From the NCBI GenBank assembly GCA_002455215.1, contig DKKK01000015.1, positions 1-7,704 on the forward strand: a stretch of DNA of 7,704 nt, read 5' to 3'. The DNA comes from Anaerolineales bacterium UBA6668 (lineage in GTDB: Bacteria; Chloroflexota; Anaerolineae; Anaerolineales; UBA6668). This document shows positions 1 to 7,014 of the stretch, one piece after another. The notes under the pieces are model-generated. The model worked only from the letters and a program-made list of their open reading frames with translations, made no database searches and was not told the DNA's origin. Numbering within the stretch: position 1 is the stretch's first letter; each line of letters opens with the position of its first letter. Position numbers and translations under genes: made by a program.

Positions 1-30
1 CCATACATTAAACACAAATGCCTTTTTCAT
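1..30 (-). CDS. possible start of a downstream minus-strand gene, cut by the window edge
   Basis: On the minus strand an ATG at 30-28 opens a frame reading MKKAFVFNVW before the window ends. An AGGG element lies 7 nt upstream of the ATG, an acceptable but weak ribosome binding site. The Lys-Lys-hydrophobic beginning would suit a signal peptide or membrane segment. It follows the terminator of the giant gene by about 100 bp, so it would be a separate transcription unit. Ten codons are not enough to assign a family, and the frame could be fortuitous. Confidence 0.25.
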   Translation of the reverse strand, partial: MKKAFVFNVW

Positions 31-97
31 GCAGTTGCCCTGTTGATATTGGGGGCGTACCCAATACCACCCGTATCCAATATGCGGTTTTTCCTAA

Positions 98-118
98 CCA
101 GAAAAGATTAATTTCTGG
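98..118. repeat. 7-bp inverted repeat, possible operator
   Basis: CCAGAAA (98-104) and TTTCTGG (112-118) are exact reverse complements separated by 7 A/T-rich bases. The spacing (arm centres 14 bp apart) and position, between the giant gene's terminator and the putative start at 30, would suit a dimeric repressor site for the downstream gene. No T-run follows on either strand, so it is not a terminator. A 7-bp dyad can arise by chance, and no clear promoter was seen beside it. Confidence 0.2.
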
Positions 119-130
119 AGAGCGCTGTTT

Positions 131-170
131 AAAAAAATTGTGTCCAAGTAAGACACTTACTTGGACACAA
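131..170 (-). terminator. Rho-independent terminator of the giant surface protein gene
   Basis: The arms 138-152 and 156-170 are perfect 15-bp reverse complements (TTGTGTCCAAGTAAG on both strands) around a 3-nt loop. Read on the minus strand, the hairpin is followed directly by seven T residues (131-137). It begins 28 nt after the TAG stop at 199-201. On the plus strand the hairpin is followed by TGGGAAAACG with no T-run, so it should terminate only minus-strand transcription. Stem length, lack of mismatches, T-tract and position all agree. Confidence 0.93.
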
Positions 171-198
171 TGGGAAAACGAAGTTTTGAGCGGTGCGT

Positions 199-3100
199 CT
201 AGCGCATAGCTTGGAACTTGCGCTTGCGCAACCAGACGTACGCCACGCTGATACCACCCACGAGCAGGGTTAGCCCGGCAATGCTGGGAACGAAGTGATT
301 GAAGGTGTTGGTTTCAATGCTACTAAAGGTAACCGCCGTGGGAGACTGCGATGTGAAGGCGTGGTCTTCAATTTCGCCATTTTGTGCCAAACCTTGCGGT
401 CCCAAATCTGTCAGGAAGTTCCCGCAAGCACCCGGAACAATGCGTAAGCGAAGGTTGCGGGGAGTGGTTGGGAAGGTATTGGGAGCAAAGGCTGTGCCGG
501 ATACGGTTAAATTCGTGGTCGTGGTTCCACTGGATGGTATCGTCACCTTACCCTTATAGATATTGGTGCCTGCCGCATCGCCATAGCCAATGTCGTTCCA
601 ATCTGCCCAAGCAAACACACACGCATCTGCACCCGTATTGTTGTAAGCCGTGATGTTGACCGTAAAGTCGCCATCGGCGGCATCCCGATAATCCTGATTT
701 TCAGTAGGTGTACCATTCTGTGCAATGCCATTGTAACCGTCTTCGTCATCGGCACAACCAGAACTTAGAATACCACTTGACCCGACTTTGACCGTGCTAC
801 CACCGTCATCTCCGACTGGGTTGCGATTGGGTGTGCTGGTATCGGGATAGCCGACTGTTTCTGCATCCACACACGCGCCCAAGAACAGATTCGGGGTGAT
901 AATGTGGCGAGCGCCCAGTGCTGTGAGTTGGTTTCGCAAAGGCTTGGCTTCACTGCCATTAGATGTTTGGGTCTCACCATCATCCATCGCATCGCCGTAG
1001 TCGGTCAGCACAAAGCCCATGTCCACCGTCAGGTTGGTATTGCGGTTGTTGTCGCCGTCCACACCACCGTAGATGCCATCTGGTTCTGTGCCTTCACTAA
1101 CGGTAATGGCTTTTGCGGCAACGCCGGCGGTGGCATAATCACCCACTGTGGCTGGATTTACCCCATTGTCGTCATCATTGGCATTGAAAGCGAAGATATC
1201 TGTGGGGTCTAAGTCTGGGTCTGGTGCGTTATCGTAATAGTACGAAGCAGGTGTGGTGGTGGTGTCTTGCCCGACAGCACTTTGCATCCCCACCAGCTTA
1301 CCACCACCAGTAAAGTTGCTAGCATCGGCTTTGATGACGTAATCGGTGGAAACGCCCGGCAAATTGCAGAAACGATATTGCCCATTTGCATCCGTGGTGG
1401 AAATGCCACCGGCGACAAATACCGGCGAGCCACCGCCATATACACCATTGCCGTAGATTGTGGCACTACCATCTGTACCCGTGGCGGAGCTAACCAAGGT
1501 GGTTCCATCAGATGCATAGATCTTCAAAACCACGCCAGCCAAGGGGCTTTCGGGATTGGTATCCGTGCCCGGATCCAAAACGCCATTGTTATTGGTGTCT
1601 GTGAAATCAAACTTTCCGTCATTGTCCCAATCCCACCACAATTGGTCACCCAAGCACGTGAGCGGTTGGTAGAAACCAAAGTCCACCGTCATGTTGGTGC
1701 TGGTGCTGGTATCGGGACTGGCATTTAAGCCTAGTGCGCCATAGGTGTTGGTTTCACCAATGGGTTGTGTCCCTGCACTGAGCACCACCAATTGGCTGAC
1801 AACCCCATTGCTGGCGGCATTGGTCAAGCCACCGACAACGTCAATCACGCTGTCTTCGCCGTCAGTGCTATCCAACGGGCTACCAAAGCCGAGGCTGTCG
1901 CGGTATTGATAGAGTGCCTTGCCGCTGGCGAAGTTGCAAGCAGGCACCACCACAAAGTAGCTTCCGGCGGGCAAACCCGTGAACACATAGTCGCCACTGG
2001 CATCCACCATCATTTCGCGCACGTATCCAGTGTCGGATGCGGTATTGAACGAACCATCGCCATTGTCCAGATAAATGCGTACCACCACGCGCGAGCCATC
2101 CACTGTGCCAATATTGGTAATCGCTCCGTCATCGGCACAACCCGCGCCCGTCACACCACTTTCTGCGCCATCCTTGAGTCCATTGTCGCTAGTGTCAAAG
2201 AACAAGTGGTTCCCAATGCTGAGAGCAGGGTAGAAGCCAAAGTCCACGGTTAGGTTGCTGTCCGAATCGTTTGCATCACTGCCACCGCCTTGCACATCCG
2301 TCTCGCCAGTTGGCTCGGTGGCGTTTATCAAAGTGATGGGGTAGGACGGCAGGCGATTGGAAACAGCCGCATTGGTTTGGTCACCATCATCGTTGCTATC
2401 CACGCCATCGCCACCCGGCAAGTCGGGGTCTTGTAAGGTGCCGCCGGTGCTATTGAATTTGCTCGCCAAACCGGTGCTGACCGAGGTGTCGGTATTGACA
2501 ACCACGATGTAATCAGTGGCACTGGAGCCAGTGCTGGGAGTCAGTCCGCAGAATTTGTAGTAGCCATTGCTATCAGTGGATGCAGTACTGGCAGATACCA
2601 GTGTGCCACTGCTATTGGTTGCCAAAAGTGAAGCCTGTGTGCCGGTTGTCACTTGCGAATCGGTGGCATCAAATGCGCCAGTAGTCGCGCCATTATTGGT
2701 GTAAATCATCACTTGCACGCCACTAATGCCGGTTTCGCCCGCATCCATCACACCATTGTTGTTTATATCATTGAAAATGCGATTGCCAACACACACCTTG
2801 GGGGCAGTGAAACCAAAGTCAACGGTAAAGTTAACACTGTTATCTGCAATGCCAGTGCCAGTAGCCGGGGTCTCCCCTGTCGGCTCTGCACCGGTAGTTA
2901 CGGTGACGACACTGCTACACACGGTTGGGTTACTACCATCCGCTGTTTGTTGGGTAGTGGTGCCGTTGTCATCGCTATCCGTAGCGACTGTGTCCGCATC
3001 TGGACCTGGCTCATAAGAGCCGCCTGTGCCACCAGTACTGCTGGTGTAGCCGACCAAATCGCCACCGGCTTTGAACTCTGCCGGATCCACGCAAACCAGG

Positions 3101-6100
3101 TAATTGCCAGGCACCATGCCAGTAAATTCATAGAAGCCGCCATTGGCACCATTTGCCCATGTGCCATACTGTCCCATTTTCAGGTCCACGCCAGCGGTGT
3201 AACTGCCGTTGTTGTCACTGTCTTCGTATAGGAACATGTTGACATTGTTTCTGCCAGCATCACCCGCATCAAAAATACCGTTATTGTTATTATCAAGGAA
3301 GACAAAGTTACCAATCCCAACACGTGGCAACGTACCATTCTTGAAACCAAAGTCTATGCGCATTTCACCGTTTGTGTTGTCGGTATCATTGGCTGTGTCT
3401 GGTTCAGTCCCCAAGCTAACATCCACGGCTTGTGCGGCAACCACATAACCTACAGTTGCGTTGTTGATGGTATCTCCTTTATCCAGGCGATTATCTGTGG
3501 TAATGGTATCCGCATCGGAGACACCGCCGCTACCACTTTCACAGTTGCCGGAACCCGTTTGCACGCTGACATGGCTTCGCAAACGCCCATCGGTGCCGCT
3601 TCCATCGGTGATGCCGCCTGGAATGGTACCGACATTAGATGCGGCATCATAGAAGTTTGCCGCCGCCACCACCACAATATAATCATCCGTATTTCCGGCA
3701 GTTCCATCGGAGGGGATGAGATTTCCCCAGCCATAGTTGCTGGAATCCGGGTCTTGGGTTGCGCCAGTCGTGGTTGAACCCACATAAGTATCACCCACAC
3801 TATAAACGTTATCGCCGTTGGTATCTTTGAACAAATACAAAATGGCAGAAGGCACTTGACTATCGCCTGTTCCACCGCCTTCGGTGTTGGCGATATCTGC
3901 CCAACAATCTTCGCCACCGGATGTGTCTTCATAAAAGACCAGGTTGCCCAGGTTGACAAAATTCGGCTTGAAACCAAAGTCCACGCTGTGATTGTTGCCA
4001 CCCGCAATAGCACCCGTGGTCATGGTTTCGGCACGCCCAGCCACCACCGTTGCGCCCACCGCAGTCGTTGTACCCACACCGCCGCTCGGCAATGGGGCTG
4101 TGCCTGTAGTGCTGTAACCATCGGAGTCGTTGCGGTCATTGCCATTGCCGGCAGTTACATCTACCGTTGAAAGGCTGTAGGCGGCATTTGCCGCGCCCGC
4201 ATTTTGGAAGACTTTACCCGCACCGTTGTTATCACTGGCAAGCACACAAACGGTGTAATTGCTTCCAAGTGTCAATGTAAGTCCATAATCAAACCCATTA
4301 CCATCGGTGCCGCTGGCAGAGCTAAAAACATAGTTGCCACTGCTATTGGTGGTAGCTGTGCCCACCAGCGTTCCGCTACAGGCCGTGCCAGCGTACAACT
4401 TAACCACCACCAAGGAAATACCCGCTTCATTGGGGTCTTGCACACCGTCATTGTCCACATCCGACCACACGCGGTTGCCAATTTCAATCGGTGCGGCGGC
4501 GTACAGATATTCCAAATCGCCCAAACCACCGGCTTTGCCACCGGCTTGGGTGGTGGGAATTGCCAGGTTGGAGCCGGGCATGGGTGCGCCATTAATCAAG
4601 CGGTTCGATAAGCGCCGTTCACCGGGATTGTTGCTCAGGTGAATGACACCCATATCGTGCAAGGCATCCAGGTCATTGACCGGCACACTGTCATAAGCAG
4701 TGGAGACCATATTCGATTGCCCAGCAACTTGCACCAAGCCACCCAGCGAAACTTCTTCGTGGCTGTAGAGCCAACCGCCAGCAGTGAAATAATCACCACC
4801 GTAGTATTCACCATTGCCAGGACCTTGCCCATTGCCAGCCGTGCCGGTTTTGCCACCACAACTGCCACCACTTTCCAGCGTAAACACCCCACCGGAAACA
4901 CAGGCACGCAAAATGTCGCCCGCCGAAATGCCGGTAAACAGCATCGGTTGCCCACCTTTGTAAATACCTTCGCGCTTGGAGAGCACGCCGGTGGTGGGGT
5001 GGTTATCGCCGGTTGGATTGAGTTGGCTAAAGCCGGTTTGGTCTGCCCAGCGGTCACGCAAGCCCAGAATCATGTTGCCATTGTCAAATTCAATGTCTGA
5101 AATCATAGGTTGCGGGTAGGCAGGAAAATAACCATTTTTGGTGACCGAAATGTTGTTGTCTGGGTTGCCGTTGGCATCACTGGTGGTGTAGCCGGGCCAA
5201 GTGCTAATCCAGCTATTCCATTCAGCGCCGACACACACGCCGCCGTCCACTTTGGCGCACCCACGATTGTATTGCAAATCAAATGCCAATACTTGCGTGC
5301 CACTGCCGCTTAAGCCAGTGCCGGGTGTGTAGCTCCAAGTGTACACAAACGCATCATTGCCAGCACCTAGCACATCGCAAGTGATGCCCACATACAGCTT
5401 GTTATCGTCAAAACCAGTGCCAAAAGGACGGCTGGCGCCGCTGGTGCAGGGGTTGGGGATGGCAAAGGCAGTTTGGGCGCCCGCGGTTGGGCTGGTGGCA
5501 GAGCCAAGCGCAACCTGCACCACTTCTTTGTCTTCCATATTCACAACGAACAGAAACAGTTCGTCATCCGAAATTTCCAAGTCGCCCAAGCCCGTTTTGC
5601 CCACAGCATCGAAAGCCGGGCTATCGGCGCTGGCAGTGGTAGTGCCAGCCGTGAGTCCACGCCCACTGACCGCTGTGCCAATATTGGAAATGGTGGCAAA
5701 TAGCACCGGATTGCCGGGTGCGCCATTGGCAGTCGGCACGCGATAGATTGCGCCCGCCGCCGCCGCTGTTTCTGCATTGTTCATCAAGCCGATATGTCGC
5801 TTGATATAGGCACTAGCAAACAAGCTATCCGAAGAGCGTTGGTATGCCAAGCCGTAGGTAGAACCGACTTCGGCAGGTTGCGCGAGTTCGGTTGTACCAA
5901 TGACCGGATAGGAAGCCATGCTTGTGCCATTGCTACCCTGCGTGTAGCCCCAACGCACAATGGTTTTTTCGTTGGCTTGTGTGCCATTACCGTTGATATA
6001 TAAGGAAGTAATCAAATTGATGCCAGAAGCATCGGAAGGGGCATATTGCGCCGGATTTTGTACACCAAAGCTGACGTTGGTATCGCCGCCATTGGCAAAT

Positions 6101-6993
6101 GCCACACTACTGCGCGAATAAATGCCACTGGTTCCGTTAGACATCGGTCCCGGCACCAAATAGTTGGGCAAGTTGGTAAATTCCAGGCGGTACTTGACAC
6201 CCGATAAGATGGAACCCGATGAAACAGAGTAGGAACCATCGCTTGCAGTGGTCGTGCTACCGACTAGGGCATTGGCGCTGTCATAAGCATTGACAGTGAT
6301 GCCACTCACGCCGGGTTCCAGCGTTGCCTTGACGCCATCGGCATTAAAATCGCGGAAAACCCAACCGCTAATCGGCGCGGCAACTGCGGCATTAGGCGTG
6401 GCAGTGGCGGGTAGGGCGGTGGGAGTGGCAGTGGGAGTGTTGGTAGGAGGCGCAACATAGACAACAGAAGCACGTGTGTTAAAGTCGCTTGTATTGTCTT
6501 TGTCTGATTCAATACAAATGGTGTACTGCACACCATTTGTCAAATTTCCAATCACCACTTGATTATTAGGAGCCGTTTTTGCACCGCTTGCTAAACTTGT
6601 CCATGTCGCTGAACCCGATGCTTGGGGTGCGATAGTTGTACCACTTTTATACCAAGCGCCAGTACCTTCAACAACGACAATGTCGGTAGTTCCAGTGGAA
6701 CCTGTAAACGTGCCGATTAGTGTAGAGTATTCTCTTCCACCTGATGCTGTTGGGCACGAACCCTGAGTAGTCGAATTTAGCGTAGATGAAGTACCCGACC
6801 AATTGCCAGCATTTAAAAAGCCTAAATAGGTCATACTATCGGCATGTGCCAAAGGCACTTTTTGCCCAGCCTTCTCGCTGGCTGGAGAGACCGCCAAAAA
6901 GCTAAAGACCAACACCAGCGGTAAAAGCAAAAAGCCCAAACCCAGCAAGCGGGGGAGGCGATTGAAATTAATCAAAGCATGTTTTTTGTTCAT
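199..6993 (-). CDS. giant exported multi-domain SdrD_B-repeat surface protein with beta-propeller-like and GEVED modules
   Basis: This is a 2264-residue secreted protein, probably a membrane-anchored stalk or adhesin; no catalytic motif was seen. Residues 1-51 form a signal peptide: basic N-region, hydrophobic core 16-36, likely cleavage after AHA51. Residues 52-180 are an unassigned beta-type module and 181-200 a Pro/Thr linker. Residues 206-311 are a first SdrD_B-like domain, 318-835 a beta-propeller-like region, 836-1995 six more SdrD_B-like repeats, 1998-2213 a DYGDA/GEVED-type module, and 2236-2255 a transmembrane helix followed by RKRK. The repeats begin with a GN.vf.D strand and calcium-loop motif and end with TVDFGF. 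Composition is rich in Gly, Thr, Ser, Asn and Asp and poor in Lys, typical of extracellular proteins. ATG at 6993 is chosen because it has an AAGGAG site 11 nt upstream and begins the signal peptide. The gene has its own promoter and terminator. SdrD_B proteins are known from Gram-positive adhesins and many environmental phyla; the ligand here is unknown. Gene and export are certain, while an adhesive or structural role is inferred. Confidence 0.95.
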   Translation of the reverse strand: MNKKHALINFNRLPRLLGLGFLLLPLVLVFSFLAVSPASEKAGQKVPLAHADSMTYLGFLNAGNWSGTSSTLNSTTQGSCPTASGGREYSTLIGTFTGSTGTTDIVVVEGTGAWYKSGTTIAPQASGSATWTSLASGAKTAPNNQVVIGNLTNGVQYTICIESDKDNTSDFNTRASVVYVAPPTNTPTATPTALPATATPNAAVAAPISGWVFRDFNADGVKATLEPGVSGITVNAYDSANALVGSTTTASDGSYSVSSGSILSGVKYRLEFTNLPNYLVPGPMSNGTSGIYSRSSVAFANGGDTNVSFGVQNPAQYAPSDASGINLITSLYINGNGTQANEKTIVRWGYTQGSNGTSMASYPVIGTTELAQPAEVGSTYGLAYQRSSDSLFASAYIKRHIGLMNNAETAAAAGAIYRVPTANGAPGNPVLFATISNIGTAVSGRGLTAGTTTASADSPAFDAVGKTGLGDLEISDDELFLFVVNMEDKEVVQVALGSATSPTAGAQTAFAIPNPCTSGASRPFGTGFDDNKLYVGITCDVLGAGNDAFVYTWSYTPGTGLSGSGTQVLAFDLQYNRGCAKVDGGVCVGAEWNSWISTWPGYTTSDANGNPDNNISVTKNGYFPAYPQPMISDIEFDNGNMILGLRDRWADQTGFSQLNPTGDNHPTTGVLSKREGIYKGGQPMLFTGISAGDILRACVSGGVFTLESGGSCGGKTGTAGNGQGPGNGEYYGGDYFTAGGWLYSHEEVSLGGLVQVAGQSNMVSTAYDSVPVNDLDALHDMGVIHLSNNPGERRLSNRLINGAPMPGSNLAIPTTQAGGKAGGLGDLEYLYAAAPIEIGNRVWSDVDNDGVQDPNEAGISLVVVKLYAGTACSGTLVGTATTNSSGNYVFSSASGTDGNGFDYGLTLTLGSNYTVCVLASDNNGAGKVFQNAGAANAAYSLSTVDVTAGNGNDRNDSDGYSTTGTAPLPSGGVGTTTAVGATVVAGRAETMTTGAIAGGNNHSVDFGFKPNFVNLGNLVFYEDTSGGEDCWADIANTEGGGTGDSQVPSAILYLFKDTNGDNVYSVGDTYVGSTTTGATQDPDSSNYGWGNLIPSDGTAGNTDDYIVVVAAANFYDAASNVGTIPGGITDGSGTDGRLRSHVSVQTGSGNCESGSGGVSDADTITTDNRLDKGDTINNATVGYVVAAQAVDVSLGTEPDTANDTDNTNGEMRIDFGFKNGTLPRVGIGNFVFLDNNNNGIFDAGDAGRNNVNMFLYEDSDNNGSYTAGVDLKMGQYGTWANGANGGFYEFTGMVPGNYLVCVDPAEFKAGGDLVGYTSSTGGTGGSYEPGPDADTVATDSDDNGTTTQQTADGSNPTVCSSVVTVTTGAEPTGETPATGTGIADNSVNFTVDFGFTAPKVCVGNRIFNDINNNGVMDAGETGISGVQVMIYTNNGATTGAFDATDSQVTTGTQASLLATNSSGTLVSASTASTDSNGYYKFCGLTPSTGSSATDYIVVVNTDTSVSTGLASKFNSTGGTLQDPDLPGGDGVDSNDDGDQTNAAVSNRLPSYPITLINATEPTGETDVQGGGSDANDSDSNLTVDFGFYPALSIGNHLFFDTSDNGLKDGAESGVTGAGCADDGAITNIGTVDGSRVVVRIYLDNGDGSFNTASDTGYVREMMVDASGDYVFTGLPAGSYFVVVPACNFASGKALYQYRDSLGFGSPLDSTDGEDSVIDVVGGLTNAASNGVVSQLVVLSAGTQPIGETNTYGALGLNASPDTSTSTNMTVDFGFYQPLTCLGDQLWWDWDNDGKFDFTDTNNNGVLDPGTDTNPESPLAGVVLKIYASDGTTLVSSATGTDGSATIYGNGVYGGGSPVFVAGGISTTDANGQYRFCNLPGVSTDYVIKADASNFTGGGKLVGMQSAVGQDTTTTPASYYYDNAPDPDLDPTDIFAFNANDDDNGVNPATVGDYATAGVAAKAITVSEGTEPDGIYGGVDGDNNRNTNLTVDMGFVLTDYGDAMDDGETQTSNGSEAKPLRNQLTALGARHIITPNLFLGACVDAETVGYPDTSTPNRNPVGDDGGSTVKVGSSGILSSGCADDEDGYNGIAQNGTPTENQDYRDAADGDFTVNITAYNNTGADACVFAWADWNDIGYGDAAGTNIYKGKVTIPSSGTTTTNLTVSGTAFAPNTFPTTPRNLRLRIVPGACGNFLTDLGPQGLAQNGEIEDHAFTSQSPTAVTFSSIETNTFNHFVPSIAGLTLLVGGISVAYVWLRKRKFQAMR
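229..288 (-). other. C-terminal transmembrane anchor or sorting tail (residues 2236-2255)
   Basis: The last 30 residues form a three-part tail: a short VPSIAG segment (2235-2240), a hydrophobic helix LTLLVGGISVAYVWL, and a basic end RKRKFQAMR. The layout is that of a sortase or exosortase C-terminal signal, but no LPXTG is present and VPSIAG is not a recognised exosortase motif. It may simply be a stop-transfer anchor that leaves the 2200 preceding residues outside the membrane. Confidence 0.8.
355..1002 (-). other. DYGDA/GEVED-type module (residues 1998-2213)
   Basis: The module starts with DYGDAMDDGE and carries the series GARH (2027), FLGACVDAE (2037), GDDGG (2061) and DDEDGYNG (2082), which is typical of the DYGDA module seen at the end of SdrD_B surface proteins. 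It continues with FAWADWNDIGYGDA (2127-2140) and closes with NGEIEDHAF (2205-2213), matching the GEVED signature with Ile in place of Val. Four cysteines (2041, 2080, 2125, 2190) could form two disulfides. The acidic clusters probably bind calcium. Its molecular role is not established. Confidence 0.8.
1009..4488 (-). repeat. array of six SdrD_B-like repeats (residues 836-1995)
   Basis: Six units of 173-217 residues run in tandem: 836-1009, 1012-1218, 1224-1396, 1400-1588, 1591-1775 and 1779-1995. Each ends with a DFGF motif (DFGF at 1005, 1214, 1392, 1584 and 1771; DMGF at 1991). Most open with an IGN.vf.D strand followed by an EF-hand-like loop, for example D845-x-D847-x-D849-G-x-x-D853-x-x-E856 in the first unit. 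An L..GTEPTGE motif precedes most of the endings. At DNA level the 12-mer GAAACCAAAGTC, encoding DFGF on the minus strand, recurs exactly at 1672, 2809, 3343 and 3970, with one mismatch at 2233. The family's calcium-dependent rigidity supports a stalk role. The second unit is divergent and lacks the usual opening loop. Confidence 0.88.
4492..6042 (-). other. beta-propeller-like region (residues 318-834)
   Basis: About 520 residues lack SdrD_B repeats and contain recurrent beta-strand motifs of the kind found in propeller blades. Examples are STYGLAYQRSSDSLFASAYIKRH (shown as STYGLAYQ near 378, LFASAY at 391), GAIYRV (414), LGDLEIS.D..LFLFVVNM (469-486), KLYVGITC (532), ISDIEFDNGNMILGLRD (631-647) and LGDLEYLYAAA (824-834). 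This type of region is commonly found before SdrD_B arrays in large environmental surface proteins. LGDLEIS and LGDLEY recur at two points, as repeated blades would. It has six cysteines (516, 539, 579, 587, 698, 712). It could bind a sugar or protein ligand. Fold assignment is by pattern only. Confidence 0.6.
6061..6378 (-). other. first SdrD_B-like domain (residues 206-311)
   Basis: The domain opens with ISGWVFRDFNADGVKATLEP, a calcium-loop-like D.N.DG pattern, followed by GVSGITVNAYDS and the SDGSYSV strand typical of Cna-B/SdrD_B folds. It closes with VSFGVQNP, in the place of the DFGF ending used in later repeats. It is separated from the other six by the propeller-like region, is much shorter than them (about 106 against 173-217 residues) and is the only SdrD_B-like unit with no cysteine. 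Confidence 0.75.
6394..6453 (-). other. Thr/Pro-rich linker (residues 181-200)
   Basis: A low-complexity stretch containing NTPTATPTALPATATP separates the first module from the first SdrD_B-like domain. Such TPT repeats are a frequent style of linker in exported proteins of Chloroflexota, especially Anaerolineae, and are the main taxonomic hint in the window. It probably forms an extended flexible spacer and could be O-glycosylated, though nothing in the sequence proves that. Confidence 0.8.
6841..6993 (-). other. Sec signal peptide (residues 1-51)
   Basis: The N-region is basic (K3, K4, R12, R15). Residues 16-36 are an almost unbroken hydrophobic stretch (LLGLGFLLLPLVLVFSFLAV). The best cleavage site by the small-x-small rule is after A49-H50-A51, before DSM; a site after S36-P37-A38 is the alternative. 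No lipobox cysteine is present, so this is not a lipoprotein signal. The 51-residue length is longer than average, mainly because of the segment after the core. Confidence 0.85.
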
Positions 6994-7004
6994 TGTTTTC
7001 TCTA

Positions 7005-7010
7005 CTCCTT
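7005..7010 (-). promoter_or_regulatory. ribosome binding site of the giant gene
   Basis: The minus strand reads TTAAGGAGTAGAGAAAACA before the ATG. AAGGAG is a full-length anti-16S match with an 11-nt spacer, slightly long but workable. It fixes the start at 6993. Confidence 0.85.
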
Positions 7011-7014
7011 AATT

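Noticed and set aside
18..209. 63-codon plus-strand frame at the left edge
   Set aside because: It runs through the giant gene's terminator hairpin and into its last codons, has no ribosome binding site, and its translation resembles no family.
199..300. LPXTG sortase anchoring of the giant protein
   Set aside because: No LPXTG or close variant occurs in the last 60 residues before the helix; the segment before it reads FNHFVPSIAG.
1765..2253. Long plus-strand open frame of about 160 codons opposite the giant gene, with similar ones at 1267-1728 and 2653-3231
   Set aside because: They lie fully antisense to a certain coding region with strong codon bias and low-complexity repeats, which produces long shadow frames. 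The translations are not recognisable proteins.
1009..4488. CRISPR-like or tandem DNA array suggested by the regularly spaced GAAACCAAAGTC 12-mer
   Set aside because: The spacing is over 500 bp and the 12-mer encodes the conserved DFGF motif in frame, so it is a protein repeat.
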